DNA of 64,000 nt from NCBI GenBank assembly GCA_028277625.1, contig JANQFW010000059.1, positions 1 through 64,000 on the forward strand, given 5' to 3'. The notes under the pieces were generated by a model. The model worked only from the letters and a program-made list of their open reading frames with translations, was not told the DNA's origin and did no database searches. A program made the translations under genes and the position numbers. Every line of letters begins with the position of its first letter. The first letter of the stretch is position 1. Positions 1-10,420 of the stretch are shown here, one piece after another. Source of the DNA: Candidatus Gastranaerophilales bacterium (GTDB lineage Bacteria; Cyanobacteriota; Vampirovibrionia; Gastranaerophilales; JANQFW01).

Positions 1-112
1 TCAACTCGATCTATTAATGGACAATCTTTACATTCTTCTTTATTCATACTTTTAGTATGACAGATAATTCATTTTTTTTCTTTACTTTCAAGCAGGGGGC
101 CTGAGTAGTTAC

Positions 113-156
113 TATAGCAGGCAAATATTAAGCTTTATTAAGCATTGCCTGCTATA
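113..156. repeat. perfect 12-bp inverted repeat (TATAGCAGGCAA / TTGCCTGCTATA), stem-loop
   Basis: arms 113-124 and 145-156 read directly. Confidence 0.6.
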
Positions 157-278
157 AGCTTGCTTACTTTTATATTATTATTTGATATTAAGATTATTTT
201 TATCTTATATCTTTTGTGCATTTAGGCTCTTAGGGTGAAAAGAGCTTGTCTTTTAATTTGGCAATTACCTTAAAGAGA

Positions 279-640
279 TTGTTTTTATAATAGTGGGGAT
301 AATAAAAGAAATAAACAAGGGTAAGAAAAAAGCTAATTATAAGAAGGTTTAAAATAAACAAAAAGCTTAAATGCTAATTTAAATAATGAAATAATTGATT
401 AAAAAGTTGCTTGATAAGCAATAGATAGTATTAAAGTAAAAAATGATAGGGAAATAAAATTCCGCTACAAATAAAATAATGTGGAAAATAGGGAAGTAAG
501 ATAATTTAGTGTGAAAAAACACACGACATTTAAAAATTAAATAGGAATAGGAATTTGGACGAGTAAGTTTAGGAAGCTTATAAACAGAATTGTGAAAAAA
601 TACCTCATATACCTTAATATACCTCATAGCTTATACACAA
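279..640 (-). repeat. left copy of a long dispersed inverted repeat (partner 51385-51782)
   Basis: reverse complement aligns along its length to 51385-51782, e.g. TTGTGTATAAGCTATGAGGTATATTAAGGTATAT at one end and TTACCCTTGTTT...TTATTATCCCCACTATTATAAAAACAA at the other. Confidence 0.85.
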
Positions 641-928
641 TATTGCAGCTTTTATAAACTGCATTTTTTATTTTGTTCGTTGTCAAAATGCACCGTGTGA
701 TAAAATTAGGAGATGAAGCTGATGCAAAGCGAGCCTTAAAAAGAAAGCCTTATGAGGTAGATATAAAAATGAAAAAAAATTTATTCATATGAATATAAGT
801 TTGATTAAGTTTGTAGAAATATAATATTGAAAAGTTTGAAGCTTCATTTTGAAAATGGGGCTTTATTAGTGTTTATGGTTATATTATGATAAATTTTGAT
901 TAAATATAATTAATTAAAAAATGGGGGA

Positions 929-1369
929 ATGATGGAATACACACAAGCTTCTCAAGGTAGAGTATTTGTCGCGAGAATAGACGACAGCGAAGATATGATA
1001 GAAGAGATAAAAAAAATTATTAAAAAAGAAAATATAAGAGCAGGTTTTGTACACCTGATGGGGGCGCTGTCTTCAAGTAAAGTGGTGCTGGGGCCTGAAG
1101 AAAAACAATATCCGCCAAAGCCTGTTTGGTGGGAGCATAATGATGTGTTTGAAGTTGCAGGCCTGGGGGTTTTTGCTTGGGAAGAGGATGAACCTAAAAT
1201 TCATATACATTCTTCTTTTGGAAATTATAAAGATGCAAAAATGGGTTGTATTAGAGAAAAAGCAGAAGTTTATCTAACTATAGAAGTGGTAATACAAGAA
1301 GTTATTAGCCCTAATATCACTAGAAAATTGGATGATAGATATAACGCAAGCTTATTAAATTTAAAATAA
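929..1369 (+). CDS. PPC/DUF296 (PCC) domain-containing DNA-binding protein
   Basis: 146 aa; DUF296-like GFVHLMGAL...HIHSSFG pattern. Confidence 0.8.
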   Translation: MMEYTQASQGRVFVARIDDSEDMIEEIKKIIKKENIRAGFVHLMGALSSSKVVLGPEEKQYPPKPVWWEHNDVFEVAGLGVFAWEEDEPKIHIHSSFGNYKDAKMGCIREKAEVYLTIEVVIQEVISPNITRKLDDRYNASLLNLK

Positions 1370-1371
1370 TA

Positions 1372-2364
1372 ATGAAAGAAGATACTTTTATAAAAATAAT
1401 TAAAAATGCGCTCCCGTCTTCTGAAGATTATATTGGTGATGACACGGCTTTTATTAAAGAAAAAGATATGGTTATCACTCAAGATACTTTGGTGGAGGAT
1501 GTGCATTTTAGAACATCTACGATAAGTCCATATAATTTAGCACAAAAAGCTGTTGCGGTTAATCTTAGTGATATTGCAGCAGCTGGGGCTGTACCTTCTT
1601 ACTTGGTGATATCTCTTTCCCTTCCGGGGCATGTGAGAGAAGATTATATAAAAGAATTTTATAAAGGTATTAATGATATTTGCCTTAAATATAATATATT
1701 GACAATAGGCGGAGATTTGACAGGTGGAGAAAAAATAGCTATTAGTATTACTATGCTTGGTAATTGCAATGGTATACTCCCATCAGCTCGCTCTAATGCT
1801 CAGGTTGAAGATTATATAATAACAACAGGTGAGTATGGCTCCAGCTATATGGGTCTAAAGATCTTAGAGGAGACTAATGAAGCTTGTAATTTAACAGATA
1901 GGGAAAAAGAATATTTTGTTAATAAGCATATAAATCCTGTCCCTCGCGTTAAAGAGGGGCGGGTAATCGCTGAAATTAATAGTAAAAATAAATTGTGTAT
2001 GATGGATACTAGCGATGGGCTTGCAGATGCTTTATTTAAAATATCAAAGCTAAGTAAAGCAAGCTTGGAGGTAGATTATAACTCTATACCTTATAATCCT
2101 GCTTTAACTAGCGTCGTTAAAACTAAGTCTGAACTTTTAAATTATATGCTATTTGGGGGAGAAGATTATGAACTGGTGGCATGTGTGACTTATGACACAC
2201 TAAAAGGACTTGAGGGAAGCAGCGTAGAATTTTGTATAATAGGGAGAGTTGTCGAGAATTTTGATTCTGCTAAAATAATAATAAAACTGGATGATAAAAA
2301 ATTTGAATTAACTAAAAATTTATTAGATGATAATTTATTTAACCACTTTAAGGATAACTTATGA
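1372..2364 (+). CDS. thiL: thiamine-monophosphate kinase
   Basis: GDDTAFI, TQDTLVEDVHF, NLSDIAAAGAVPSY, GGEDYELV motifs. Confidence 0.92.
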   Translation: MKEDTFIKIIKNALPSSEDYIGDDTAFIKEKDMVITQDTLVEDVHFRTSTISPYNLAQKAVAVNLSDIAAAGAVPSYLVISLSLPGHVREDYIKEFYKGINDICLKYNILTIGGDLTGGEKIAISITMLGNCNGILPSARSNAQVEDYIITTGEYGSSYMGLKILEETNEACNLTDREKEYFVNKHINPVPRVKEGRVIAEINSKNKLCMMDTSDGLADALFKISKLSKASLEVDYNSIPYNPALTSVVKTKSELLNYMLFGGEDYELVACVTYDTLKGLEGSSVEFCIIGRVVENFDSAKIIIKLDDKKFELTKNLLDDNLFNHFKDNL

Positions 2365-3095
2365 AAATAACTGCTCTTATTCCTGCGGCAGGCTCTGGTA
2401 GTAGGTTTGATATAATTGAAAACAAGTTGTTGGCAGACTTAAATGGTATGCCTGTAATAATTAGGACTTTGCTGCAAATATCGCAAAATCCGCTTATTGA
2501 TAAGATTTTAATCTGTACGTCAGTTGATATTGAAGATGAACTAAATAATCTGGTAAAACAATATGATATCCCTAAAATTCAAGCTGTTATACTTGGGGGG
2601 GGTACTCGACAGAAGTCTGTTTATAAAGGATTAAAGTATTTAAAGCCTTATGCTCCTGATTATATTTTAATTCATGATGGGGCAAGACCTTTATTAACAC
2701 AGGATATAATAAATAATTCAATAGAAAAAACTTTTGAATATGGGGCTTCTATTGCTGCGGTGCCTGTAAAAGATACAATAAAAGTGGTTAAGTCTGATAA
2801 AGTAGAAAATACACCTGCCAGGCAAGAGCTTTTTGCTGTACAGACACCTCAAACATTTAATTATACTAATTTGTTTAATGCTCATGAAAAATTTAAAAAC
2901 AATAATTTTACTGATGATGCTGCGCTTATAGAAAATATGGGCTTGCCTGTTGCTATATCTGAGGGTAGTTATAAAAATATAAAGATCACAACGCAGGAAG
3001 ACCTATGCATAGCTGAAAATTTTGATAGGCAATTAACTAGTCCATTGCAAACCACAATGCACCACGCACAGGAATCACTATGTTTATTGCAATAA
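2361..3095 (+). CDS. ispD: 2-C-methyl-D-erythritol 4-phosphate cytidylyltransferase
   Basis: IPAAGSGSRF, HDGARPLL, QTPQTF; 4-bp overlap with thiL. Confidence 0.92.
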   Translation: MKITALIPAAGSGSRFDIIENKLLADLNGMPVIIRTLLQISQNPLIDKILICTSVDIEDELNNLVKQYDIPKIQAVILGGGTRQKSVYKGLKYLKPYAPDYILIHDGARPLLTQDIINNSIEKTFEYGASIAAVPVKDTIKVVKSDKVENTPARQELFAVQTPQTFNYTNLFNAHEKFKNNNFTDDAALIENMGLPVAISEGSYKNIKITTQEDLCIAENFDRQLTSPLQTTMHHAQESLCLLQ

Positions 3096-3762
3096 AGCTG
3101 AGTAGTAGGTCATAAGGTAGTTGAATTCCGCTTAATGCCCATATCCATCCAAAAAGTTCTAATGGATTTTGGTTGTTAATTATAGTAATGCCTATTAAAT
3201 AAAGAATGCCAACAAGATTAATCGCGAAAACACCTATTAATGTTGCTATAAAATATTTTTTGAAATTGAACTTTACTCCGTTTAAATAGTGACCTACTAG
3301 AGCTGTACCTAGGATGTATCCTAGTATGTAGCCAAAACCGTTTTGGTAAATATATTCAATGCCTCCGCCTGAAGCAAAAATTTGACAACCCAGCAGTCCA
3401 GCTGTAATGTATAAGAGTATTGCAAAAATACCTAACCTTGGACCTAGTAATGCTCCTGCAAAGAGCACTAAAGGTATTTGAGGGATGTAGTAATATTTAG
3501 TGGTTATTTCATCGATACTCTTGATGTTTTTAAAAAATAATGGTGGGTTAGAAAACGCTTGTTCTGGTATGGTTAGAATGCGCAGCTCTAACTTGGTAAA
3601 AGTAGCTATAACAATCAAAAAGGCACATAAAATAGCTACTAAAACAGACCCTATTTTAATCTTTGGGTAGCTGTTTATAAATGCTTGGTATTTTGTATTG
3701 CTAAATAATCTTTTATAGATATTTTTAAACTTTAGATATTTCGAATTTTTTACTAAGTTCAT
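3037..3762 (-). CDS. bioY: BioY family biotin transporter
   Basis: IPQIPLVLFAGALLGPRLGIFAILLYITAGLLG signature; multiple TM segments. Confidence 0.8.
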   Translation of the reverse strand: MNLVKNSKYLKFKNIYKRLFSNTKYQAFINSYPKIKIGSVLVAILCAFLIVIATFTKLELRILTIPEQAFSNPPLFFKNIKSIDEITTKYYYIPQIPLVLFAGALLGPRLGIFAILLYITAGLLGCQIFASGGGIEYIYQNGFGYILGYILGTALVGHYLNGVKFNFKKYFIATLIGVFAINLVGILYLIGITIINNQNPLELFGWIWALSGIQLPYDLLLSFIAINIVIPVRGALWFAMD

Positions 3763-4255
3763 TTTTCAACACTTCAAACATTTCTTTAAAGTTAGTACTC
3801 CAGATATTTTCAGTCCACATTATCAGTGCATCTTCGTCATTGTCCTGATAATACTTGGGCCGTGCTCCAAGACTTTTGAAGCCATATTTGTAGTATAAAT
3901 TTTGAGCTGGAACATTAGACGCTCTTACTTCTAGTGTAATCCATTTTGCCATATTTTCATAGCAGGCATCTACTATTTGTTGCAGCAGTAATTCGCCGAT
4001 AGATTTTTTCCTGTAATCTGGGGCGACCGCTATGGTTGTTACATGGGCTTCTTCTTGTACTAACCAAAACCCACAGTACCCAATGACTTTGCCAGTTTCT
4101 ATATCTTCTGCTGTAAAATAATAACCTAGGTCATTATTCATTTCAGAAAGAAATGATTGTCTTGACCAGTGGTGTTCACCAAAAGAAGCACTCTCTATTT
4201 CCATAATCTGGTCTACGTCTTGCTTGTGCATTTTTCTTATTAGTATTTTATACAA
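3725..4255 (-). CDS. rimI: ribosomal protein S18-alanine N-acetyltransferase-like GNAT
   Basis: VTTIAVAPDYRKKSIGELLL ... LEVRASNVPAQNLYYKYGFKSLG. Confidence 0.85.
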   Translation of the reverse strand: MYKILIRKMHKQDVDQIMEIESASFGEHHWSRQSFLSEMNNDLGYYFTAEDIETGKVIGYCGFWLVQEEAHVTTIAVAPDYRKKSIGELLLQQIVDACYENMAKWITLEVRASNVPAQNLYYKYGFKSLGARPKYYQDNDEDALIMWTENIWSTNFKEMFEVLKNELSKKFEISKV

Positions 4256-4650
4256 CGTTGATATCTCATATTTTTTTATTATTTTATTCTATCTCTTAAA
4301 AAATTATAAGCTAAATATTATTCTGGTTCAAAATTAAATTTTAGACTATTTTTTTCAGTGCTTAGCCCATTTTACTTTACTGTTTAGAATTTTTGAAAGG
4401 CAAATTGTATATATTTCAGCTATTAATATTATTGATTTTGTATAGTTAGTATTGGAATATTTTAAGTATGAACGTTTAAATAATTATAATTTTTTATAAG
4501 TTTTAAGCTTATCTTTTTAGGGAAGACACGGATTGGAGCCATAAATGTAAATTAATTATTTATTTAGTATTTTATTTTTTAAAAGGTTTTTTAATTGCTT
4601 AAATTTAAGGATATTTTTTAGTAAGAGTAAAAATTGCCTGGTACTGATGA

Positions 4651-5685
4651 GTGAAAATTAAGAAGGAGGGATATATGAGCTTGACGCTAGTTAAATTATT
4701 AGCAGGAACATTGGTTATTTATATACCATTATTATGTACAACAGAAGCATTAGCAAAAGTTAAGAAAATTCTTCATATTGCATCTTATCATGATGCTTAT
4801 AGCTGGACTCATAAAATTGATAAAGGAATAAGAAAAGGTTTGAAGCATGGCTTTAAAAATACCCCTCATCAGTACAAGGTATTTTATATGGATACAAAAA
4901 GAAAAAATGCACCTGAAGAAATAGCATCAGCAGCAGAGCAAGCCATAGACCTTATTAAATCCTGGAATCCTGATATTGTTATTACATCAGATGATAATGC
5001 AACAAAGTATGTTGCATCTCCATTAAGAGATACAGGAAGAAAGTTTGTATTTACCGGAGTTAATAATGAGCCTTATAAGTATAATTTACCAAATTCTAAT
5101 GTGACTGGTATTCTTGAAAGATTTCATACTAATGACGGCATTCAGTTGTTGCAAATGCTAAAACCTGGTAGTAAAAAAATCGTTATGCTATCTGATGATT
5201 CTATTACAGCTAAATTGAGTAATGGTCAGCTTGAGTCGGCATTGAGAAGAGAAAATATTGATCTTTTAGGTTTGCATTATACAGGTTCATTTGAAGAATG
5301 GAAAAAGTTGGTAAAAAATTATCAAGGTAAAGCAGATGCTTTTTACGTTACTGTATATTTTACGATGAAAGATAAAGACGGTAACTCTGTTTCTGGTCAT
5401 GATGTGTTACAGTGGACAATAGAAAATTCAAAAATTCCTGAAATTGGATTTTGGCCATTTGTGACTGATCATGGCGGCTTAGTTGCAATTGGTGTTGATG
5501 GTATTGAACAGGGGTATACAGCTGCAAAAATAGTGGCAAAAATAATGAAAGGCACTTCTCCTTCTAAAATACCGCCTAGAATTACAAATAAGAGTACTTT
5601 GTATATTAATGCTAAAAGAGCTAAAGAGTTAAATATCCAAATTCCTGTAGAATTGGCAGAAAGTGTTAATATCGTAGAAAAATAA
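4651..5685 (+). CDS. ABC transporter substrate-binding protein (PF04392-like), copy 1
   Basis: N-terminal signal peptide; KILHIASYHDAYSWTHKIDKGI; paralogue of 6024-7034. Confidence 0.75.
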   Translation: MKIKKEGYMSLTLVKLLAGTLVIYIPLLCTTEALAKVKKILHIASYHDAYSWTHKIDKGIRKGLKHGFKNTPHQYKVFYMDTKRKNAPEEIASAAEQAIDLIKSWNPDIVITSDDNATKYVASPLRDTGRKFVFTGVNNEPYKYNLPNSNVTGILERFHTNDGIQLLQMLKPGSKKIVMLSDDSITAKLSNGQLESALRRENIDLLGLHYTGSFEEWKKLVKNYQGKADAFYVTVYFTMKDKDGNSVSGHDVLQWTIENSKIPEIGFWPFVTDHGGLVAIGVDGIEQGYTAAKIVAKIMKGTSPSKIPPRITNKSTLYINAKRAKELNIQIPVELAESVNIVEK

Positions 5686-6023
5686 ACTGATTGTGTATGT
5701 AAATTTTATTAATTTAAAAGTTAAAAAATTTATATGCTTAGACCTTTATACATAAGTTATAGACGTTACTTCTTTAGTGATAAAGGACATTAAGAAATAT
5801 TAAGGTTGGATGAGTAAATAATAATTGTGGTTTTTAGAGAATCTATGTTTGTTTTTTGAAAAATGAGGTTGATTATTTTCAAAAATCTAATTAGTATTAA
5901 ATTATTATTATTTTTCTTTTTAAGAAAATAAGTTTTGATTATATTAAATTTAATAACTTAATAGTAATTAAAGTTAAATGGTTAATTATTTAGTTTGAGT
6001 AGAAATCCAAAAAGGAGTGTTAG

Positions 6024-7034
6024 ATGGGCTTAAGAAAGTTTAAGTTACTAGCAGGCGCTTTAGCTGCTTCAGTGTTATTATCTTGTACAACACAAGCATT
6101 TGCAGAGGGTAAAAAAGTTCTTCATATTGCGTCTTATCATGATGAGTATAGCTGGACGCATAGAATTGATAAAGGAATACAAAAAGGATTGAAGCAGGGG
6201 CTAAAAAACATGCCTCATGAATATAAAGTATTCTATATGGATACAAAAAGGAAGAATAAGCCGGGAGAGGTAGCTGCAGCAGCGGAAGAAGCTAAAAAGC
6301 TTATTAAATCTTGGGATCCAGATTTAGTTCTTACATCAGATGATAATGCTACGAAATATGTAGCTTCTCCATTGAAGGATACTGGTAGAAAGTTTGTATT
6401 TACCGGAGTTAATAATGAACCTTCGAAGTATAGTTTGCCAAATGAAAACGTGACTGGTATTCTTGAGAGATTTCACGCTAGTGATGGTATTCAACTTTTA
6501 AAGATGCTTAAACCTGGCAGTAAAAAGATTGTTATGATGTCAGATGATTCTATTACCGGTAAACTCATTAGCGGACAGCTTGAGCCTGCATTGAGAAGAC
6601 AAAATGTTGATCTTTTAGGGGTTCATTCTACTGGTTCATTTGAAGAATGGAAAAGTTTAATTACAAAATATCAGGATGAGGCAGATGCTTTTTATGTAGT
6701 TGTATACTTTACTATGAAAGATAAAAATGGTAATGCTATTTCTGGACCTGATGTTTTAAAATGGACTAGGGAGCATTCAAAAATTCCTGAAATTGGATTT
6801 TGGCCATTTGTAACAGATCATGGCGGCTTGGCTGCTATTGGTGTTGATGGTGTTGAGCAAGGTTATGTTGCAGCTAGAACTGCAGCAAAAATAATGAAAG
6901 GTGTTTCTCCTTCTGATATACCACCTAGAATTACAAATAAGAGTATTTTATTTATCAATGCTAAAAGAGCCAGAGAACTACATTTAAAAGTTCCTGGTGA
7001 ATTAGTAGAGAGTGCAAATATAGTAGAAAAATAG
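6024..7034 (+). CDS. ABC transporter substrate-binding protein (PF04392-like), copy 2
   Basis: signal peptide; RBS AAGGAG; near full-length similarity to 4651-5685. Confidence 0.78.
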   Translation: MGLRKFKLLAGALAASVLLSCTTQAFAEGKKVLHIASYHDEYSWTHRIDKGIQKGLKQGLKNMPHEYKVFYMDTKRKNKPGEVAAAAEEAKKLIKSWDPDLVLTSDDNATKYVASPLKDTGRKFVFTGVNNEPSKYSLPNENVTGILERFHASDGIQLLKMLKPGSKKIVMMSDDSITGKLISGQLEPALRRQNVDLLGVHSTGSFEEWKSLITKYQDEADAFYVVVYFTMKDKNGNAISGPDVLKWTREHSKIPEIGFWPFVTDHGGLAAIGVDGVEQGYVAARTAAKIMKGVSPSDIPPRITNKSILFINAKRARELHLKVPGELVESANIVEK

Positions 7035-7100
7035 AATTGTATAAAATAATAAACTAAGTATTTAGGGTGTTAAGACCAAATTTAGCTAGAGGTATAGCAG

Positions 7101-7136
7101 AACCCTCCTTATGTATATGTATACTAAGGAGGGTTT
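7101..7136 (+). terminator. stem-loop terminator downstream of SBP copy 2
   Basis: AACCCTCCTTA...TAAGGAGGGTT inverted repeat; weak T-run. Confidence 0.55.
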
Positions 7137-7247
7137 AACATTTATTTTATCAGTAGTTCTGTTGAGTTCTAAATAAAAATTTTTTATATTTGATCAGTAT
7201 AAATGTTGGAAGTAAAATAAAATAAGAAAAAATAATAAGGAGAAAAA

Positions 7248-8099
7248 ATGCTTTCAGCCCCATTTGTAAGTAAAAATTGGATCTGCGCAACGGAAAACTT
7301 TGATGATGCAAATTGGGTTATGGTTGGCATTCCTTATGACGGTACTTGTTCTTATCGTCCTGGGACACGATTTGGGCCAGAGTTGATAAGGTTGGCATCT
7401 TGGGGGCTTGAAAGTTATTCTCCTGTTTTGGATAAAGACTTTCAATATGTTAATTTTTTTGATGCAGGTGAGTTGGATTTGCCTTTTGGCAATAGGGATA
7501 AAACTTTAGACATTATCAAAAATACAGCAAAAGAAGTTTATGCGGCCAATAAAAAATGGTTTGGTATAGGTGGAGAGCACCTTGTAACATTGCCGGCGAT
7601 GCAGGCATGTTTTGAAAAATATAAAGATATAGCGGTTTTGCATTTTGATGCACATGCTGATTTAAGAGATGATTATATGGGAGAAAAATTATCTCATGCT
7701 ACTGTAATAAGGCGAGTATCTGACTTTGTAGGTATGGAAAATATTATTCAGGTTGGCATTCGTTCAGGGCCAAAATCAGAATTTGATTTAATAAAAAAAT
7801 ATAATACTCTGGCTAAAGGCATTAATGACTTTTCTAAAAAATTAGAAAAAATAAAAAATAGACCTGTATACCTGACAATTGATTTGGATGTATTGGATCC
7901 TTCTATTTTTAGTGGTACTGGTACTCCTGAGCCAGGTGGGCTTAGCTTTGCTGACTTGTTAAACTATTTAAAGGAAATGACAGGTTTAAATATTGTAGGA
8001 ATAGATGTGGTTGAGCTTTCGCCACATTATGATTTGTCAGGTGTATCTGCGGTGGTGGCCGCAAAGCTTATACGGGAATTATTATTATTATTTAACTAG
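7248..8099 (+). CDS. speB: agmatinase / ureohydrolase
   Basis: GGEHLVTLP, HFDAHADLRDDY, SHATVIRR, TIDLDVLDPS ureohydrolase metal motifs. Confidence 0.93.
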   Translation: MLSAPFVSKNWICATENFDDANWVMVGIPYDGTCSYRPGTRFGPELIRLASWGLESYSPVLDKDFQYVNFFDAGELDLPFGNRDKTLDIIKNTAKEVYAANKKWFGIGGEHLVTLPAMQACFEKYKDIAVLHFDAHADLRDDYMGEKLSHATVIRRVSDFVGMENIIQVGIRSGPKSEFDLIKKYNTLAKGINDFSKKLEKIKNRPVYLTIDLDVLDPSIFSGTGTPEPGGLSFADLLNYLKEMTGLNIVGIDVVELSPHYDLSGVSAVVAAKLIRELLLLFN

Positions 8100-8499
8100 T
8101 AATAATATAGAAATAATAAGCTCTTATTTGTCTAATAATAATCAGTTAAAAATTTATTATAATTTTATTAATTAGCTTTCTAGTGTTTGTTTTTTCTAAT
8201 GTAAGTTCAATTAAATTATAATAAATTTTTTAAGTGTATTTTGTAATATAAATCTGTAGGCAATGATTTGTCAAATCTTTTGGCTTTCTCTGTATGACGA
8301 GATTAATATATAACTAGTATAGCTACTGTATTGAGATTTTACTTTTTTAAGATAGTATATTAAAATAAAGTTTATGTTTTGACTTTATGATGTTATTTTA
8401 CTTTTGAAATTTTATTTGAATATTAAATTAGTTGAGTTAAATTCTAAGATCTTTAACTCGAAATTTTGTAAGAAATTATGAGAGTTTAGGAAGGTTAAA

Positions 8500-10257
8500 A
8501 TGAAAGACGGAAACTTTAAGAACAAAAAACTCATTGGAAGAGCTTTGCTATTTTCAGTAATGTTAGGCGTTGTGCATGGAGCAAGCGCACAGACCGTACC
8601 TCAAAATGCAGTAAGGCCCCTTAAAAGTATTGAAGCAGGTAAGTTTAACACTCCAGAAGACACTGTAAACCAAGGTGTTAAAAAGTACAAAAATAAACAA
8701 AATATTGGAGAAAAATTAAAGATTAGAACTCAGCAAAGAGATGCTGATGACAAGTCTAAATATGCAGACAAAACTTTTGAATTGAAGGGTGTAGAATTCC
8801 ACGGAAACAGTATTTTTAAAAATTCTTATTTGCAAAAACAAGTAGAAGATTTAATCGGAGTTACTGTAACAATTGGAGATGTGCATGAAATAGCAAGAGA
8901 AATAACCCAACTCTATAGAGAGAAGGGTTATATTACTTCTTTCGCTTATTTGCCACCTCAGACTATAGCTGATGGTATCGTAAAAATTGATATCATGGAA
9001 GGTAAAGTTGGAAATGTTAAGGTGCAAGGTAATAAGTGGGCTAAAGAATCTTATATTAGAAAAAATATTTTTGCTCAAAAGAAAGTTAGAGAAGGTGACG
9101 TATTTAATGTTAATTACCTTAAAAAGGCAGCAAATAAATTAAATGCTCCAAATTATTTAAAGGGTAATGTAAAAGTAGTAAAAGGTGAAGTCCCAGAAAC
9201 ATCAGATATAGTTCTTGATGTTGAAGATAGATTGCCTATAACCCTAAGCGCTGGCGTTGACAATATGGGTATTTACTATATTGGAGACTATAAGGCTAAT
9301 GTTACAGCTGGAATAGAAAATTTAACCGGTTATGGTGACAGGCTTTCTGGCAGTACTTTTTTTACAGGTGGTATGTTTGGTGTGGGCACAAATTATGCTT
9401 TACCTTTAGGGAGCAAAGGAACCGAGCTAAGATTAGGTTATAACTATACAAAAGTAAAGCTTTTAAAAGATTTAAAGCCTGCCAACATTAGGACAGATTC
9501 CCAAAACTATCACGTAGGCTTATTCCAACCTCTTTTAGAAGGACAAACATACAGTTTGACTTCTGATATTGGTTTTGATTTTAGGCATTCTAATGGTACT
9601 ATTTTGGGTCAAACCCTTTCCGGTAACAAATATGATCTAAGAATATTAAGAACAGGTTTAAACTTAGCTAAAGATGATTCTCATGGTAAATGGGCATCGC
9701 GAATAGAGTTAAGTGCAGGTTTGCCAATATTTGGCGCATCTGATACAGACAATACTGTACCTAAAAGTGCATTTACAAAGCTAACTACAAGATTAATGAG
9801 GTTACAAAATTTACCTTTAGGTATGCTGGGTGTGTTTAGGTTTAATACACAGTTAGCATCAGATCCGCTAAGGCCAATTGAAAAAATGGCTATAGGTGGC
9901 ATGTATACAGTAAGAGGCTATGAAGAAAGTTTATTAACAGGTGATCAAGGATACTATATGAGTGCTGAGTTAAGAACTCCGATATTCTTCCTGCCTCAGA
10001 TTAATGAAAACATCAGATTAAAAGATAGAGTTAGATTTATTACATTTTACGATATGGGATATTCTAAAGACCGCAGAGACAGCAGAGATTCTGCAACCTA
10101 TAGAAATTATTTGCAAAGTGCTGGCTTTGGATTTAACTATGCCTTTACAAAATATCTTGTAGGTAATGTTAACTTTGCTTTCCCATTTGGTAAGAAAAGA
10201 GACATAAGGCAGGATAGTATGAAAGTTCACTTCTCATTATCCTCTAATATATTTTAA
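8500..10257 (+). CDS. TpsB / ShlB-FhaC-HecB family outer-membrane two-partner secretion transporter
   Basis: signal peptide, POTRA segment (FELKGVEFHGNSIFKNSYLQ), C-terminal beta-barrel with VRGYEE motif. Confidence 0.92.
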   Translation: MKDGNFKNKKLIGRALLFSVMLGVVHGASAQTVPQNAVRPLKSIEAGKFNTPEDTVNQGVKKYKNKQNIGEKLKIRTQQRDADDKSKYADKTFELKGVEFHGNSIFKNSYLQKQVEDLIGVTVTIGDVHEIAREITQLYREKGYITSFAYLPPQTIADGIVKIDIMEGKVGNVKVQGNKWAKESYIRKNIFAQKKVREGDVFNVNYLKKAANKLNAPNYLKGNVKVVKGEVPETSDIVLDVEDRLPITLSAGVDNMGIYYIGDYKANVTAGIENLTGYGDRLSGSTFFTGGMFGVGTNYALPLGSKGTELRLGYNYTKVKLLKDLKPANIRTDSQNYHVGLFQPLLEGQTYSLTSDIGFDFRHSNGTILGQTLSGNKYDLRILRTGLNLAKDDSHGKWASRIELSAGLPIFGASDTDNTVPKSAFTKLTTRLMRLQNLPLGMLGVFRFNTQLASDPLRPIEKMAIGGMYTVRGYEESLLTGDQGYYMSAELRTPIFFLPQINENIRLKDRVRFITFYDMGYSKDRRDSRDSATYRNYLQSAGFGFNYAFTKYLVGNVNFAFPFGKKRDIRQDSMKVHFSLSSNIF

Positions 10258-10420
10258 TAATTTTTTATACTAACCCCAAGGATTCACTGTTAAAGAGGAA
10301 ATAATTTATTTAAGGCATTTATATTTAATTTTCTTTGCCGGGTTAGTTTACGTCCAAAGAGAGTATTCAAGTCAAGTTTAGATATTAATTAGTAACAAAT
10401 TAACCAAGGAGTGTTAATTA

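Noticed and set aside
1-47. possible 5' end of a minus-strand CDS (MNKEECKDCPLIDRV...)
   Set aside because: Only ~15 codons visible; cannot be supported.
379-627. 82-aa minus ORF
   Set aside because: Lies inside the dispersed repeat; the partner copy has a stop in the same register, composition is AT-biased F/Y/I/L.
688-792. 34-aa ORF MHRVIKLGDEADAKRALKRKPYEVDIKMKKNLFI
   Set aside because: Looks somewhat coding-like but too short and without a clear RBS; could be a gene remnant.
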